The position numbers and the translations under genes are program-made. Shown piece by piece: positions 1 to 8,055 of a stretch of DNA of 22,383 bases. This DNA is from Aquincola sp. (lineage in GTDB: Bacteria > Pseudomonadota > Gammaproteobacteria > Burkholderiales > Burkholderiaceae_C). Positions within the stretch are counted from its first letter, which is position 1, and each line of letters starts with the position of its first letter. The notes under the pieces were generated by a model. That model ran no database searches. It saw nothing but the letters and a program-made list of their open reading frames with translations, and was not told where the DNA came from. The DNA is taken from NCBI GenBank assembly GCA_029884035.1, contig JAOUIM010000010.1:1-22383 (forward strand), in the 5' to 3' direction.

Positions 1-1202
1 CGAAGAGACAACCCTTGGTGCTGCACCGCCGCCAGGCGCTGGCAGCGTTGCTGGCCACCGCGGCTGGCCCGATGCTGCTGTCCGCCTGTGGCGGCGGCGG
101 CAGTGCCGTACCAGGCGCCGGTGGTGGCGCCGCGCAAGGCTTCATGGCCGGCCCGATCACCGGGCTGGGTTCGATCATCGTCGGCGGCGTGCGCTTCGAC
201 GACAACGGCGCGCACGTCGAGGACGAGGATGGCGCCGGCCACGACCGCAGCGAACTTCAACTGGGCATGATGGTCGAGGTCGAGTCGTCGGCGATCGACG
301 ACGGCACCGGCACCGCGGTGGCCTCGATGATCCGTTTCGGAAGCGAGATCAAGGGTCCGGTCGACGGGGTCGATTCCTCGACGCAAACAATCCGCGTGCT
401 CGACCAGACGATCGAAGTCAGGGCCGAGACCGTGTTCGACCCGCGCCTGGCTGGTTTCGGCGCGCTGGCGCAGGGCCAGATCCTCGAGATCCATGCGCTG
501 TTCGACAGCGCAACCAAGCGCTATGTGGCGACCCGGATCGAACTCGAGGACAGCGCCGACGCGTACCGGCTGCGGGGCATCGTCAGCCAGCTCGACACCA
601 TGGCGCGCACCTTCCACATCAACGACGCGGTGATCAGTTACGCCGACGTCGCCGACATCGATCTGCCGGCCGGCTTCGCCGACGGCTCGCGCGTGCGCGT
701 GCGGCTGCAGACGGGCCGGACCACCGGCCCGTGGGTGGCGATCACGATCCGCAGTGGCCGGCGCCGAGTCGAGGACATCGGCGACGCGCGCGTGCGCGGC
801 TTCGTCAGCGCCTTCTCGTCTGCGCAGCAGTTCGAGGTGAACGGCATCAAGGTCGATGCCACCAACGCCCGTTTCGAGCCGAACAGCAATTCGGTGCGCG
901 AGGGCGTGCTGGTCGAAGTGCGCGGCCGCGCCCAGAACGGCACGATCGTTGCCTCGCGGGTGCGGGTGATCAATCGTGGCGACGACGACTGGCAGCGCGT
1001 CGAGCTGCACGGCACCGTGAGCGCGCTGAACACCGGCGAAATGACCTTCGTGCTGCGCGAGGTCACGGTGAACTACTCGCGCGTCGTCGAATGGCGCAAT
1101 GGCGGCCCTGGCGACCTGAACGATGGTGACGCCCTCGAGGTCAAGGGCGTGTGGTCGGATGACCGCCGCGTCCTGTACGCCTTGCTCGTGAAATACGAGT
1201 GA
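1..1202 (+). CDS. DUF5666 domain lipoprotein, 5' end outside window
   Basis: Probable exported lipoprotein; molecular role unknown. The reading frame is open to the left edge (codons for K, R, Q, P precede the TTG at 15), so the true start is probably just upstream. The visible N-terminus has a twin-arginine-like signal (HRRQALAALLATAAG) followed by lipobox LSAC (Cys about residue 25 counted from TTG 15), then a Gly-rich linker. The rest consists of about five beta-rich repeats of roughly 60-70 residues (about 46-110, 111-178, 184-247, 257-319, 328-395), each with a G-x-V start and a later G-x-x-V-E-V-type strand, as in DUF5666. The motif GPITGLGSIIVGGVRF recurs nearly unchanged in the gene at 2182, so the two are paralogues. 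Tat export is an inference; Sec is possible. Family call is fairly sure, function is not. Confidence 0.8.
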   Translation, partial: KRQPLVLHRRQALAALLATAAGPMLLSACGGGGSAVPGAGGGAAQGFMAGPITGLGSIIVGGVRFDDNGAHVEDEDGAGHDRSELQLGMMVEVESSAIDDGTGTAVASMIRFGSEIKGPVDGVDSSTQTIRVLDQTIEVRAETVFDPRLAGFGALAQGQILEIHALFDSATKRYVATRIELEDSADAYRLRGIVSQLDTMARTFHINDAVISYADVADIDLPAGFADGSRVRVRLQTGRTTGPWVAITIRSGRRRVEDIGDARVRGFVSAFSSAQQFEVNGIKVDATNARFEPNSNSVREGVLVEVRGRAQNGTIVASRVRVINRGDDDWQRVELHGTVSALNTGEMTFVLREVTVNYSRVVEWRNGGPGDLNDGDALEVKGVWSDDRRVLYALLVKYE

Positions 1203-1209
1203 GTGAAGG

Positions 1210-1238
1210 GGCGGCGACGGCGTGAGAACGTCGCCGCC
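1210..1238 (+). terminator. GC-rich hairpin after the first DUF5666 gene
   Basis: Perfect 10-bp inverted repeat (GGCGGCGACG / CGTCGCCGCC, 9-base loop), beginning 7 bases after the stop codon. No T-run follows, so it is not a classic intrinsic terminator. It could act as an RNA-stability hairpin, an attenuator or part of a Rho-dependent end. A weak -10-like TACCAT lies at 1241-1246, just before the next start at 1256. Confidence 0.45.
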
Positions 1239-1255
1239 GCTACCATCGGCACGAA

Positions 1256-2185
1256 ATGACCGACCCCGCCGCCGCCCACGAATCGGCCCTGCATGCTGCG
1301 CTGGAGCGGCTGCTGGGCCCGCTCGCGCGCCTGGCGGTGGCTCGCGGTGTGCCCTTTGCGGTGGTCGACGAGATGCTGCGCGCGGCGTTCGTGGCCACGG
1401 CGCATGCGGCCCACCCGGGACTGCCCGAGCACCGGCGCACCAGCCGTGTCAGTGCCGCCACGGGCCTGAATCGCCGCGAGGTCAACAGGATCCTGGCTGC
1501 GAAGGCGACGGCGCAGGGGGTGCAGGAGGCCGCCGAAGCCGCCCCGGCGCCGCCTCGCTCCCCCGCGGCGATGGTGTTTGCACACTGGCGATCGGACGCC
1601 GCCTACCGAACGCGGGCGGGCGTACCGCGCGTGCTGCCGCGCACCGGGCCTGCGCCCAGCTTCGAATCGCTGGCGCACGAGGTGACGCGCGACGTGCACC
1701 CGCGTGCGCTGCTCGAGGAGCTGCTGAGACTGCAGCTGGCGACCCATGACACCGTGCGCGACACCGTGGCGCTGTCACGCGAGGCCTTCGTGCCGCGCGG
1801 CGACATGGCGCGCATGGCCCAGTGGATGGGTGCCAACGTCGGCGACCACATGCAGGCGGCGGTGGCCAACCTGCTGGGCCGCAAGCCCGAGTACTTCGAG
1901 CAGGCGATCGCCGCGCAGGGCCTGAGCGCCGAGTCGGTGGCTCAGGTACGGCCGCTCCTGCAGGCGCATTGGCAGCGCCTGACCGAGGAGCTGGTGCCTC
2001 TGCTCGAACGCCTGATCGAGCAGGATGCGGCCCGGACCGGATCTGACAACCCGAACTCCCACCGCGTGCGTCTGGGCCTGTACGGGTTCGATGACGCGCA
2101 GGACGCCCATTCACCTTCCGTTGCACCGCAGCCCGAAGAGGTCCGGCCGGCGGCACGTAAGCCTTCCAGGAAAGCCAAGTCATGA
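1256..2185 (+). CDS. DUF6502 family protein
   Basis: Cytoplasmic protein of 309 residues with no signal peptide or membrane segment; function unknown. The N-terminal part (about residues 10-80) is helical, and the stretch around RTSRVSAATGLNRREVNRIL resembles the recognition region of a winged helix-turn-helix, so DNA binding is possible but unproven. The middle (about 100-260) is predicted helical, and the C-terminus is a low-complexity, basic Pro/Lys tail. Its stop codon overlaps the next DUF5666 start by 4 bases (ATGA), so the two are probably translated together. I recall DUF6502 and DUF5666 genes lying together in other Burkholderiales, but this needs a neighbourhood search. Family assignment is from remembered sequence character and context. 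Confidence 0.75.
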   Translation: MTDPAAAHESALHAALERLLGPLARLAVARGVPFAVVDEMLRAAFVATAHAAHPGLPEHRRTSRVSAATGLNRREVNRILAAKATAQGVQEAAEAAPAPPRSPAAMVFAHWRSDAAYRTRAGVPRVLPRTGPAPSFESLAHEVTRDVHPRALLEELLRLQLATHDTVRDTVALSREAFVPRGDMARMAQWMGANVGDHMQAAVANLLGRKPEYFEQAIAAQGLSAESVAQVRPLLQAHWQRLTEELVPLLERLIEQDAARTGSDNPNSHRVRLGLYGFDDAQDAHSPSVAPQPEEVRPAARKPSRKAKS

Positions 2186-3393
2186 TTCGCATCCCCACGC
2201 TGTCGAACTTCCTGCGAAGCGCGCTGGCCAGCGTGCTGTTGTGGTTGGCTGCCTGCGGCGGCGGTGTCGAGACCGGCGGCACCGGTGCCACCGGCGCCTT
2301 TATCGAAGGGCCGATCACGGGCTTCGGCTCGATCATCGTCGAGGGTGTCCGTTTCGACGAGAGCGCCGCACGCATCGAAGACGCCGACGGCGGCGGCATC
2401 GTGCGTGATGCGTTGCGCCTGGGCATGGTCGTCGAGGTCGAATCCAACCGGCCTGTCGACGACGGCAGTGGCGGACGCAATGCCACGGCCACGCGCGTGC
2501 GCGTTGGCGGGTCGCTGGTGGGGCCGCTGGAGGCCGTCACCCCGGGCGGGAACTTCATCCGCGTTCTCGGCCAGTTGGTGCGGCTGACGCCGGCCACGGT
2601 GTTCGAGGGAGTGACGGGCGGAGTGGGCGGCCTGAATCCAAACGTCGACGTGCTGGAGGTCCACGGTTATCCGAGCCCCGAGGCTGCACTTTCGGACATG
2701 GTGGCCACGCGTGTCGAACGGCGCAGCAGCGCACCCGCTCGGTTCCGAGTGCGCGGCATCGCGCGCGACGTGACTCCGGCGGGCACACCACCGACCCTGC
2801 GCGTGGGCACCGCGGTGTTCGATCTCAGTGCCAGTGGTGTGCCGGGCGGGCTGGCCGACGGTAGCGTGGTGCGGATGGTCGTGGGCACTGCACAGTCCGC
2901 AGGGCGCTGGCCAGTGGTCACGGCAGTGGTCGAGTCGCGGCGGCTGGAGGACAGCGACCAGGCCGAGGTCGAGGGCCTGATCACGTCGCTCGCCACGCAG
3001 CGCAGCTTCTCGGTCAACGGGGTGCCGGTGGACGCGAGCAACGCAACGCTGCCGGCCACAGCGCTGGCGCTGGGCACGCGGGTCGAAGTCAAGGGGAGGG
3101 CAGGCAGCGGCGTGCTGGTCGCCTCCAGCGTGGAGCTGCGCACCGACCTCGACCTGATCAACGAAGGCATCGATCTGCGCGGCACGCTGTCGGGGTTGGA
3201 CACCGTGGGCAAGACATTCCTGCTGCGCGGGGTCACGGTCTTCTATGGCGCGAATCCGCAATACGACCCGTCCGGCACCGGTGAGGCCAATCTGCAGACC
3301 AACCCCTGTGTGCGCGTGCGCGGGCAGCTGGACGCAGACCGCGTGCGAGTTCTTGCCACCCGGATCGAGTTCAATGGCAACTGCAGCCCATGA
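2182..3393 (+). CDS. DUF5666 domain lipoprotein, second copy
   Basis: Probable exported lipoprotein of 403 residues; role unknown. The N-terminus is a short signal with lipobox LAAC (Cys25), then a Gly/Thr-rich linker. GPITGFGSIIVEGVRFDE at about 43-60 matches the paralogue at the left edge, and the same series of about five beta-rich DUF5666-like repeats follows to the end. Unlike the first copy it carries two Cys near the C-terminus (about 376 and 401), which could form a disulfide in the periplasm (inference). ATG start at 2182, overlapping the DUF6502 stop as ATGA. The next gene may begin inside its last codons. The signal is Sec-like and lacks a clear twin-arginine pair, so the two paralogues may use different export routes. 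Confidence 0.8.
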   Translation: MIRIPTLSNFLRSALASVLLWLAACGGGVETGGTGATGAFIEGPITGFGSIIVEGVRFDESAARIEDADGGGIVRDALRLGMVVEVESNRPVDDGSGGRNATATRVRVGGSLVGPLEAVTPGGNFIRVLGQLVRLTPATVFEGVTGGVGGLNPNVDVLEVHGYPSPEAALSDMVATRVERRSSAPARFRVRGIARDVTPAGTPPTLRVGTAVFDLSASGVPGGLADGSVVRMVVGTAQSAGRWPVVTAVVESRRLEDSDQAEVEGLITSLATQRSFSVNGVPVDASNATLPATALALGTRVEVKGRAGSGVLVASSVELRTDLDLINEGIDLRGTLSGLDTVGKTFLLRGVTVFYGANPQYDPSGTGEANLQTNPCVRVRGQLDADRVRVLATRIEFNGNCSP

Positions 3394-3397
3394 CAGC

Positions 3398-3402
3398 GGG
3401 AG
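3398..3402 (+). promoter_or_regulatory. Ribosome binding site supporting a TTG start
   Basis: GGGAG lies 7 bases before TTG 3410. It sits just past the stop of the DUF5666 gene and is a better Shine-Dalgarno match than anything before the alternative ATG at 3374. Confidence 0.45.
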
Positions 3403-3409
3403 CAGCGCA

Positions 3410-3841
3410 TTGCGCGTTCTGTTCGCGGCATTCGTGGCAGCCCTGGTGACCGCCTGCGCAACGACGCCGACCGGTCCCGGCACGGCCCGTGCCGAGGTGT
3501 TCGCTGCGGAGCGCGCATTCGCCCGAAGCATGGCCGAGCGCGACCTCGCAGCCTTCGGCCGCCACGTGGCCGAGGACAGTTTGTTCTTCGGTGGGCGCCA
3601 GGTACTTCGCGGGCGGGCGGCGGTGGTCGAGGGCTGGAAGGCGTACTTCGACGGCCCGACCGCGCCGTTCTCCTGGGAGCCCGATCAGGTCGAAGTGCTG
3701 GCCTCGGGCCAGCTCGCGCTATCCACCGGGCCGGTGCGAGATCCCAAGGGTGCAGTCATCGCACGCTTCAACTCGATCTGGCAGCGCCAGCAGGACGGGC
3801 GGTGGTTGGTGATCTTCGACAAGGGCAGCCCGCCGGACTGA
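3410..3841 (+). CDS. NTF2-like (DUF4440/SnoaL-type) lipoprotein
   Basis: Small exported lipoprotein with an NTF2-like fold; substrate or role unknown. From TTG 3410 it is 143 residues, with signal MRVLFAAFVAALVTAC giving lipobox VTAC (Cys16). The mature part shows the DUF4440 pattern: a first helix (AERAFARSMAERDLAAF), a short strand/loop (EDSLFFGGRQVLRG), a second helix (AAVVEGWKAYF), and beta strands ending in RWLVIFDKG. A TTG start is preferred because it gives a basic, compact signal peptide and has GGGAG 7 bases upstream. ATG 3374 is the alternative and would add the uncharged stretch MATAAHDSGSSA and overlap the upstream gene by 20 bases. It is the last gene of the rightward lipoprotein cluster and faces spoT. 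Confidence 0.75.
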   Translation: MRVLFAAFVAALVTACATTPTGPGTARAEVFAAERAFARSMAERDLAAFGRHVAEDSLFFGGRQVLRGRAAVVEGWKAYFDGPTAPFSWEPDQVEVLASGQLALSTGPVRDPKGAVIARFNSIWQRQQDGRWLVIFDKGSPPD

Positions 3842-3842
3842 C

Positions 3843-3855
3843 GGCCCCTTGGGCC
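3843..3855. terminator. Small GC hairpin between convergent genes
   Basis: GGCCC-CTT-GGGCC, in the 44-base gap between the NTF2-like gene and the end of spoT. It could help end transcription from either side, but the stem is short and no T-run follows on either strand. Weak evidence. Confidence 0.25.
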
Positions 3856-3885
3856 GGCCTGGCGCTGGCCCGCAGCCCGCCTCGG

Positions 3886-6171
3886 TCAGCCCTTGACGCG
3901 CGCCACGCGCACCACCGAGGGCGCGCGGCGCAGGGTGCGGATCACGTCGGCCAGGTGCTGTCGGTCGCGCACGGCCAGCGAGAGCTTCAGCTCGGTGGTT
4001 TCGCTGGCACGCTCTGGCCCCATGTCGATGTGCGTGATGTCCGTTTCGGTCGCGCTGACCGCCGCAGCCACCCGCGCGAGCACGCCCTTGCCGTTCGTCA
4101 CCAGCACCGAAACCTCGGCGTCGAAGGGCCGCACCGGCTGCTCCGACCACTCGACCGGCAGCCAGCGTTCGCTGTCGCGCTCGTACAACCGCTTGCCGAC
4201 CGCGCATTCGGCCGTGTGGATGGTCAGGCCCTCGCCACGGCCCAGGTAGCCGACGATGTCGTCACCGGGGATCGGGTGACAGCAGTTCGCGAGCTGGATC
4301 GACGCGCCTTCGCTGCCGTCGATCGTGACGAGGCCTTGCTGCGGCGCCAGGTCTTCCTCGGCGGCGCCGAAGTGGCGCAGCGACAGCGTCACTGCATCGG
4401 GCCGCTTGTCGCCGCGCTCGGCCATCAGGTGCGCCAGACGCTTGGCGACGATCGAGGCGATCTTTCGGCCCACGCCGATGTCGACCATCAGCTCGGCGCG
4501 CGAGCGGTTGCCGCTCCAGCGGGTGAGCAGCTGCCACAGCGCGGTGGCTGCGTCGTCGGTGGGGTCGGACGACGGCAGCAGCAGGCCTTCGGCGCGCAGG
4601 CTCTGTGCGAGCAGCCGCTCGCCAAGTGCGCGCGACTCCTCCTGCTCCATCGTCTTGAGGTGGTGGCGGATCTTCGAGCGCGCCCGCCCGGTGCGCACGA
4701 AGTTGAGCCAGCCCGGGTTGGGCCTTGCGCCTGGTGCGGTCGTGATTTCCACGACATCACCGCTCTTCAGCTCGGTACGCAGCGCGACCGCCTCGCCGTT
4801 GACGCTGGCCGCCACGCAGCGGTCGCCCACGTCGGAGTGGATCGCGTAGGCGAAATCGACCGGCGTGGCACCGCGCGGCAGCGACAGGATCTGCGATTTG
4901 GGCGTGAAGACATAGACCGCGTCCGGGTAGAGGTCGATCTTCACGTGCTCGAGGAACTCGGCCGCGTCGCGCGTGTCGTCCTGGATGTCGATCAAGCTCT
5001 TGAGCACCGTGGCGCCCAGGCGCTGCGCGTCGTGCTTCGTGCCGCTCTTGCTCTTGTACATCCAGTGCGCCGCGATACCGGCCTCGGCCACCGCGTGCAT
5101 CGGCTCGGTGCGGATCTGGAACTCGACCGCCGTGCCCAGCGGGCTCACGACCGTCGTGTGCAGCGACTGGTAGCCGTTGGCCTTCGGGATCGCGATGTAG
5201 TCCTTGAAGCGCCCGGGCACCGGCTTGTAGAGCTGATGCAGCACGCCCAGCGCGAGGTAGCAGTCCTGCAGCTGCGGCACGACGATGCGAAAGCCGAACA
5301 GGTCGGTGACGTTGGCAAACGGCAGGTGCTTCTCGCGCATCTTGCGGAAGATCGAATAGACGGTCTTCTCGCGGCCATGCACCTGCACCTTCAGCCTGGC
5401 CGCGGCGAACGCGTGCTCGACGTCCTTCTGCACCCGCTCGACGATGTCACGCCGCGTCCCGCGCGCACGTGCCAGGGCCTTCGACAGCGCGCCGTACCGC
5501 CAGGGGTAGAGCTGGGCAAAGGACAGCTCTTGCAGCTCGCGGTAGATCTGGTTCAGCCCCAGCCGATGCGCGATCGGCGCATAGATGTCGATCGTCTCGC
5601 GCGCGATGCGGCTGCGCTTGTCGGGCGCCATCGCCGAAAGCGTGCGCATGTTGTGCAACCGGTCGGCGAGCTTGACCAGGATCACGCGCACGTCGCGTGC
5701 CATCGCCAGCAGCATCTTGCGGAACGACTCGGCCTGCGATTCCTCCCGGGTGGAGAAGTGCAGCTTGTCGAGCTTGGTTAGGCCATCGACCAGCTCGGCA
5801 GTGGGTGCGCCGAAGCGCTCGATCAACTGCGCCTTGGTGACGCCGCGATCCTCGATGGTGTCGTGCATCAGTGCGGCCATCACCGCCTGCACGTCGAGCT
5901 TCCAGTCGGCCACCAGGCCGGCGACCGCGGTCGGATGCGTGATGTACGGCAGACCGCTGGCGCGGAACTGGCCCAGGTGCGCCTCGTCGGCGAACTTGTA
6001 GGCCTCGCGAACCAGCTTCAGCTCGGGCTTGCTCAGGTAGCCGAGCCGTGCGGCCAGGCCCGCGAAGTCATTGGCCTCGGGACGCTGCGCGGCGGCCGCC
6101 GCCGCACGATCCCGCCCCGGCTGCAGCAGTGCGCTGGGCAGCAGTTCGGCGGCGAAGGACCGTATTCCCAC
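3886..6171 (-). CDS. spoT: Bifunctional (p)ppGpp synthetase/hydrolase SpoT
   Basis: Makes and degrades the stringent-response alarmone (p)ppGpp. The 761 residues fit the long RSH family. HD hydrolase domain: His79, His103-Asp104 (LMHDTIED) and Asp170 (KLADRLHNM) are all present, so hydrolysis should be intact. Synthetase domain: GREKTVYSI (266-274), DLFGFRIV (290-297), RFKDYI (321-326), GYQSLHT and EFQIRT (350-355). RFKD is the RxKD form typical of SpoT/Rel enzymes rather than the ExDD form of monofunctional RelA. A TGS domain follows (about 412-475), then the helical/zinc-finger-like region with NCCHPIPGD, and a C-terminal ACT domain (about 685-761). Start is GTG at 6171, with AAGGG close upstream; residues 1-35 are a variable Ala-rich leader. 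It lies last in the yicC-gmk-rpoZ-spoT order seen in many proteobacteria. Very likely correct. Confidence 0.97.
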   Translation of the reverse strand: MGIRSFAAELLPSALLQPGRDRAAAAAAQRPEANDFAGLAARLGYLSKPELKLVREAYKFADEAHLGQFRASGLPYITHPTAVAGLVADWKLDVQAVMAALMHDTIEDRGVTKAQLIERFGAPTAELVDGLTKLDKLHFSTREESQAESFRKMLLAMARDVRVILVKLADRLHNMRTLSAMAPDKRSRIARETIDIYAPIAHRLGLNQIYRELQELSFAQLYPWRYGALSKALARARGTRRDIVERVQKDVEHAFAAARLKVQVHGREKTVYSIFRKMREKHLPFANVTDLFGFRIVVPQLQDCYLALGVLHQLYKPVPGRFKDYIAIPKANGYQSLHTTVVSPLGTAVEFQIRTEPMHAVAEAGIAAHWMYKSKSGTKHDAQRLGATVLKSLIDIQDDTRDAAEFLEHVKIDLYPDAVYVFTPKSQILSLPRGATPVDFAYAIHSDVGDRCVAASVNGEAVALRTELKSGDVVEITTAPGARPNPGWLNFVRTGRARSKIRHHLKTMEQEESRALGERLLAQSLRAEGLLLPSSDPTDDAATALWQLLTRWSGNRSRAELMVDIGVGRKIASIVAKRLAHLMAERGDKRPDAVTLSLRHFGAAEEDLAPQQGLVTIDGSEGASIQLANCCHPIPGDDIVGYLGRGEGLTIHTAECAVGKRLYERDSERWLPVEWSEQPVRPFDAEVSVLVTNGKGVLARVAAAVSATETDITHIDMGPERASETTELKLSLAVRDRQHLADVIRTLRRAPSVVRVARVKG

Positions 6172-6197
6172 GGCCCTTATGGTCCCACAAACGACGA

Positions 6198-6217
6198 GGG
6201 CGCTCCTCGGAGCGCCC
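6198..6217 (-). terminator. Hairpin between rpoZ and spoT
   Basis: Perfect 8-bp stem GGGCGCTC/GAGCGCCC with loop CTCG, extendable by an A-T pair. It lies in the 74-base gap between the rpoZ stop and the spoT start. Read on the minus strand the downstream bases are TCGTCGTTTG, a poor U-tract, so it is more likely a partial terminator or processing hairpin that reduces spoT relative to rpoZ. On the plus strand it is followed by TTT but no gene there would use it. Confidence 0.5.
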
Positions 6218-6245
6218 TTTCACGACAGGATGCAGCGCAGCAGCG

Positions 6246-6452
6246 TCAGATCGGCACCTTGCGCAGCATCTCGAGGCCGACCGCGCCGGCGGCGATTTCG
6301 CGCAGCGCCGTCACGCCGGGCTTGTTGCCCCGGGACTCGACCTTCGCTGCGTGGCCCTGGCTCAGCATGCGTGCACGGTAGGTCGCGGCCAGCACGAGCT
6401 GGAAACGGTTCGGGATCATTTCCAGGCAGTCTTCGACGGTGATGCGGGCCAT
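6246..6452 (-). CDS. rpoZ: RNA polymerase omega subunit
   Basis: Smallest RNA polymerase subunit; it helps fold and hold the beta' subunit and, in proteobacteria, forms part of a ppGpp binding site, which fits its place before spoT. The 68 residues match the usual betaproteobacterial length. Hallmarks are MARITVEDCLEMIPNRFQLVL at the N-terminus (the E-D-C...N-R-F-x-L-V pattern), a central YRARML, and the helix KPGVTALREIAAGAVG. ATG start at 6452. It begins 23 bases after the gmk stop with a GAGGA-like site upstream, and is cotranscribed with gmk in all likelihood. Confidence 0.96.
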   Translation of the reverse strand: MARITVEDCLEMIPNRFQLVLAATYRARMLSQGHAAKVESRGNKPGVTALREIAAGAVGLEMLRKVPI

Positions 6453-6475
6453 GGGCGGTCGGTCCTCGGAGGAGT

Positions 6476-7096
6476 TCAGTCGATATGGAGTGCCGCGAAT
6501 ACGGCGGACTTGTTGCGCCGCTGGGCGGCGTACTTCAGGCGCTGGGAATGGACGACGGTCTTCAGGTCGAAAAGGGCCGTCTCGAAGAGGGCGTTGATTA
6601 TAACGAAGTCGAAGTCCCGGGCGTGGGCGACCTCCTCGCGCGCATTCGCGAGGCGCTGCTCGATGACTTCGGCACCGTCCTCACCCCGGCGCTGCAGGCG
6701 CAGCCGCAGTTCGTCCCAAGACGGCGGCAGGATGAAGATCAGCACCGCATGCTCGAACAGGCGCTTGATCTGCAGCGCGCCCTGCCAGTCGATCTCGAGC
6801 ACGACGTCCTCGCCGCGCTGTAGCCGGTCCTGGATGGCGACGCGCGAGGTGCCGTAGAGCCTGCCGTGCACCTGCGCCCATTCGAAGAATTCGCCGCGCT
6901 CGGCCATGGCGCGGAACTCGGTCTCGTCGACGAACCAGTACTCGCGGCCGTGCTGCTCCTGACCGCGCGGGGCGCGCGTCGTGTGCGATACCGATACCGC
7001 GAGGTGCGAGTCGAGCTCCAGCAGTGCCTTCACGAGGCTGGACTTGCCGGCCCCGCTGGGCGCGGCGACGACAAATAGATTGCCCGGGGTTTCCAT
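6476..7096 (-). CDS. gmk: Guanylate kinase
   Basis: Phosphorylates GMP to GDP with ATP in the cytoplasm, feeding GTP and (p)ppGpp synthesis. The 206 residues are typical. P-loop APSGAGKSS at 12-20 (Lys18, Ser19). The GMP-binding segment includes SHTTRAPR (37-44) and GREYWFV, and the conserved EIDWQGA at 101-107 follows, with the lid region RLQRRGEDG later. The start ATG at 7096 has AGGATCAGG just upstream. It lies 14 bases after yicC and 23 bases before rpoZ on the same strand, a conserved order. No unusual features. Confidence 0.97.
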   Translation of the reverse strand: METPGNLFVVAAPSGAGKSSLVKALLELDSHLAVSVSHTTRAPRGQEQHGREYWFVDETEFRAMAERGEFFEWAQVHGRLYGTSRVAIQDRLQRGEDVVLEIDWQGALQIKRLFEHAVLIFILPPSWDELRLRLQRRGEDGAEVIEQRLANAREEVAHARDFDFVIINALFETALFDLKTVVHSQRLKYAAQRRNKSAVFAALHID

Positions 7097-7110
7097 CCTG
7101 ATCCTCGCCC

Positions 7111-8022
7111 TTACTCGAGATTCTGGACCTGCTCGCGCATCTGCTCGATCGCGACCTTCATCTCGAGCGACACGTTCGTCACTTCCAGTGCGGCGGATTT
7201 CGAGCCCAGCGTGTTTGCTTCGCGATGCAACTCCTGGATCAGGAAGTCCAGCCGCTTGCCGACCTCTCCACCCGCCGCGAGCAAGCGCTCGACCTCGTCG
7301 AGGTGGGCCGCCAACCGCGCGAGCTCTTCGGCGACATCGATGCGGATCGCAAACGCCGCGGCCTCGTTGAGCGCCCGCTCGTGCAGCGCCTCCGCCGGCA
7401 CGGTGTTCGCAGCGCCCGAGGCCGCCAGCGCCTCCTGCCAGCGTTCGAGAAAGCGCTCGCGCTGCCGCTGCACGACCGCGGGCACGAGCGGCCGCGCCCG
7501 CTCGGCCAACGCACGCAGGTGGGTGACACGTTCGCGCAGCACCACGACCAGCTTCGCGCCCTCGCGCTCCCGCGCGGCGCGCAGGCCCGCGAGCGCCTCG
7601 CGCGCGGCGGCCAGCGCCTGTTCATCGAGCGCGGAGGCCGGTGCACCGCCACGGCACCATTGCAGCGCTTCGTGCACCGACAGCGGCGCCGCCCTGGGCA
7701 GCCACGACAGGACCTGGGACTCGACGTGCACCAGCCGACTGAGCTGTTCCGCGCCGGGTAGGGGCAGGTCGCCTGCCGCTTCGCGCGAAGTCGACAGCCG
7801 CAACTCGACCTTGCCGCGCTTGAGCGCGCCGGCCACGAGCTCGCGCAGCGCGGGCTCGAGTGCACGCAAGTCATCGGGAAGGCGCAGCGCCAGATCGAGG
7901 AATCGGCCATTGACCGAGCGCACTTCAGCGACGACCGAGGGCCCCGGCGGACCACCGTCGCCTGCCCGCAAACCCGCGCCAGCGCTGGCGCTGGCGTATC
8001 CGGTCATGCTGTAGACTGACAT
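7111..8022 (-). CDS. yicC: YicC/YloC family endoribonuclease
   Basis: Member of the YicC/YloC family, whose members are reported endoribonucleases acting in RNA (including small RNA) turnover. The 303 residues match the family. The N-terminal signature MTGYA occurs at 6-10, with RSVNGRFLDLALRLP soon after (the conserved R-S-V-N-x-R-x-L-D motif). The C-terminal DUF1732 part includes KRLDFLIQELHRE, NTLGSKS and the final EQMREQVQNLE. Start ATG at 8022 follows from the placement of MTGYA. It is the first gene of the leftward run yicC-gmk-rpoZ-spoT and is divergent from the kinase gene, with only 33 bases between starts, so promoters must overlap the coding sequence of one or both. Confidence 0.93.
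   Translation of the reverse strand: MSVYSMTGYASASAGAGLRAGDGGPPGPSVVAEVRSVNGRFLDLALRLPDDLRALEPALRELVAGALKRGKVELRLSTSREAAGDLPLPGAEQLSRLVHVESQVLSWLPRAAPLSVHEALQWCRGGAPASALDEQALAAAREALAGLRAAREREGAKLVVVLRERVTHLRALAERARPLVPAVVQRQRERFLERWQEALAASGAANTVPAEALHERALNEAAAFAIRIDVAEELARLAAHLDEVERLLAAGGEVGKRLDFLIQELHREANTLGSKSAALEVTNVSLEMKVAIEQMREQVQNLE
8012..8017 (+). promoter_or_regulatory. Possible -10 element for the kinase-phosphatase operon
   Basis: TAGACT, 4/6 match to TATAAT, inside the first codons of the divergent yicC gene and 38 bases before the kinase start. No convincing -35 was found. Weak. Confidence 0.25.
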
Positions 8023-8055
8023 CGATCCTTCGAGCGCGCGCGCAAACCACCGATT

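Noticed and set aside
1942..3531. 529-codon minus-strand open frame
   Set aside because: Antisense to DUF6502 and DUF5666 genes; Arg/His-rich composition typical of a shadow frame.
3847..3866. Possible third copy of the palindromic repeat after the NTF2-like gene
   Set aside because: The stretch CTTGGGCCGGCCTGGCG resembles the repeat tail, but no core palindrome or head is present.
3802..5781. 659-codon open frame on the plus strand opposite spoT
   Set aside because: It lies wholly antisense to a clear SpoT frame, has His/Arg/Ala-rich sequence without domains, and arises from GC-rich codon use.
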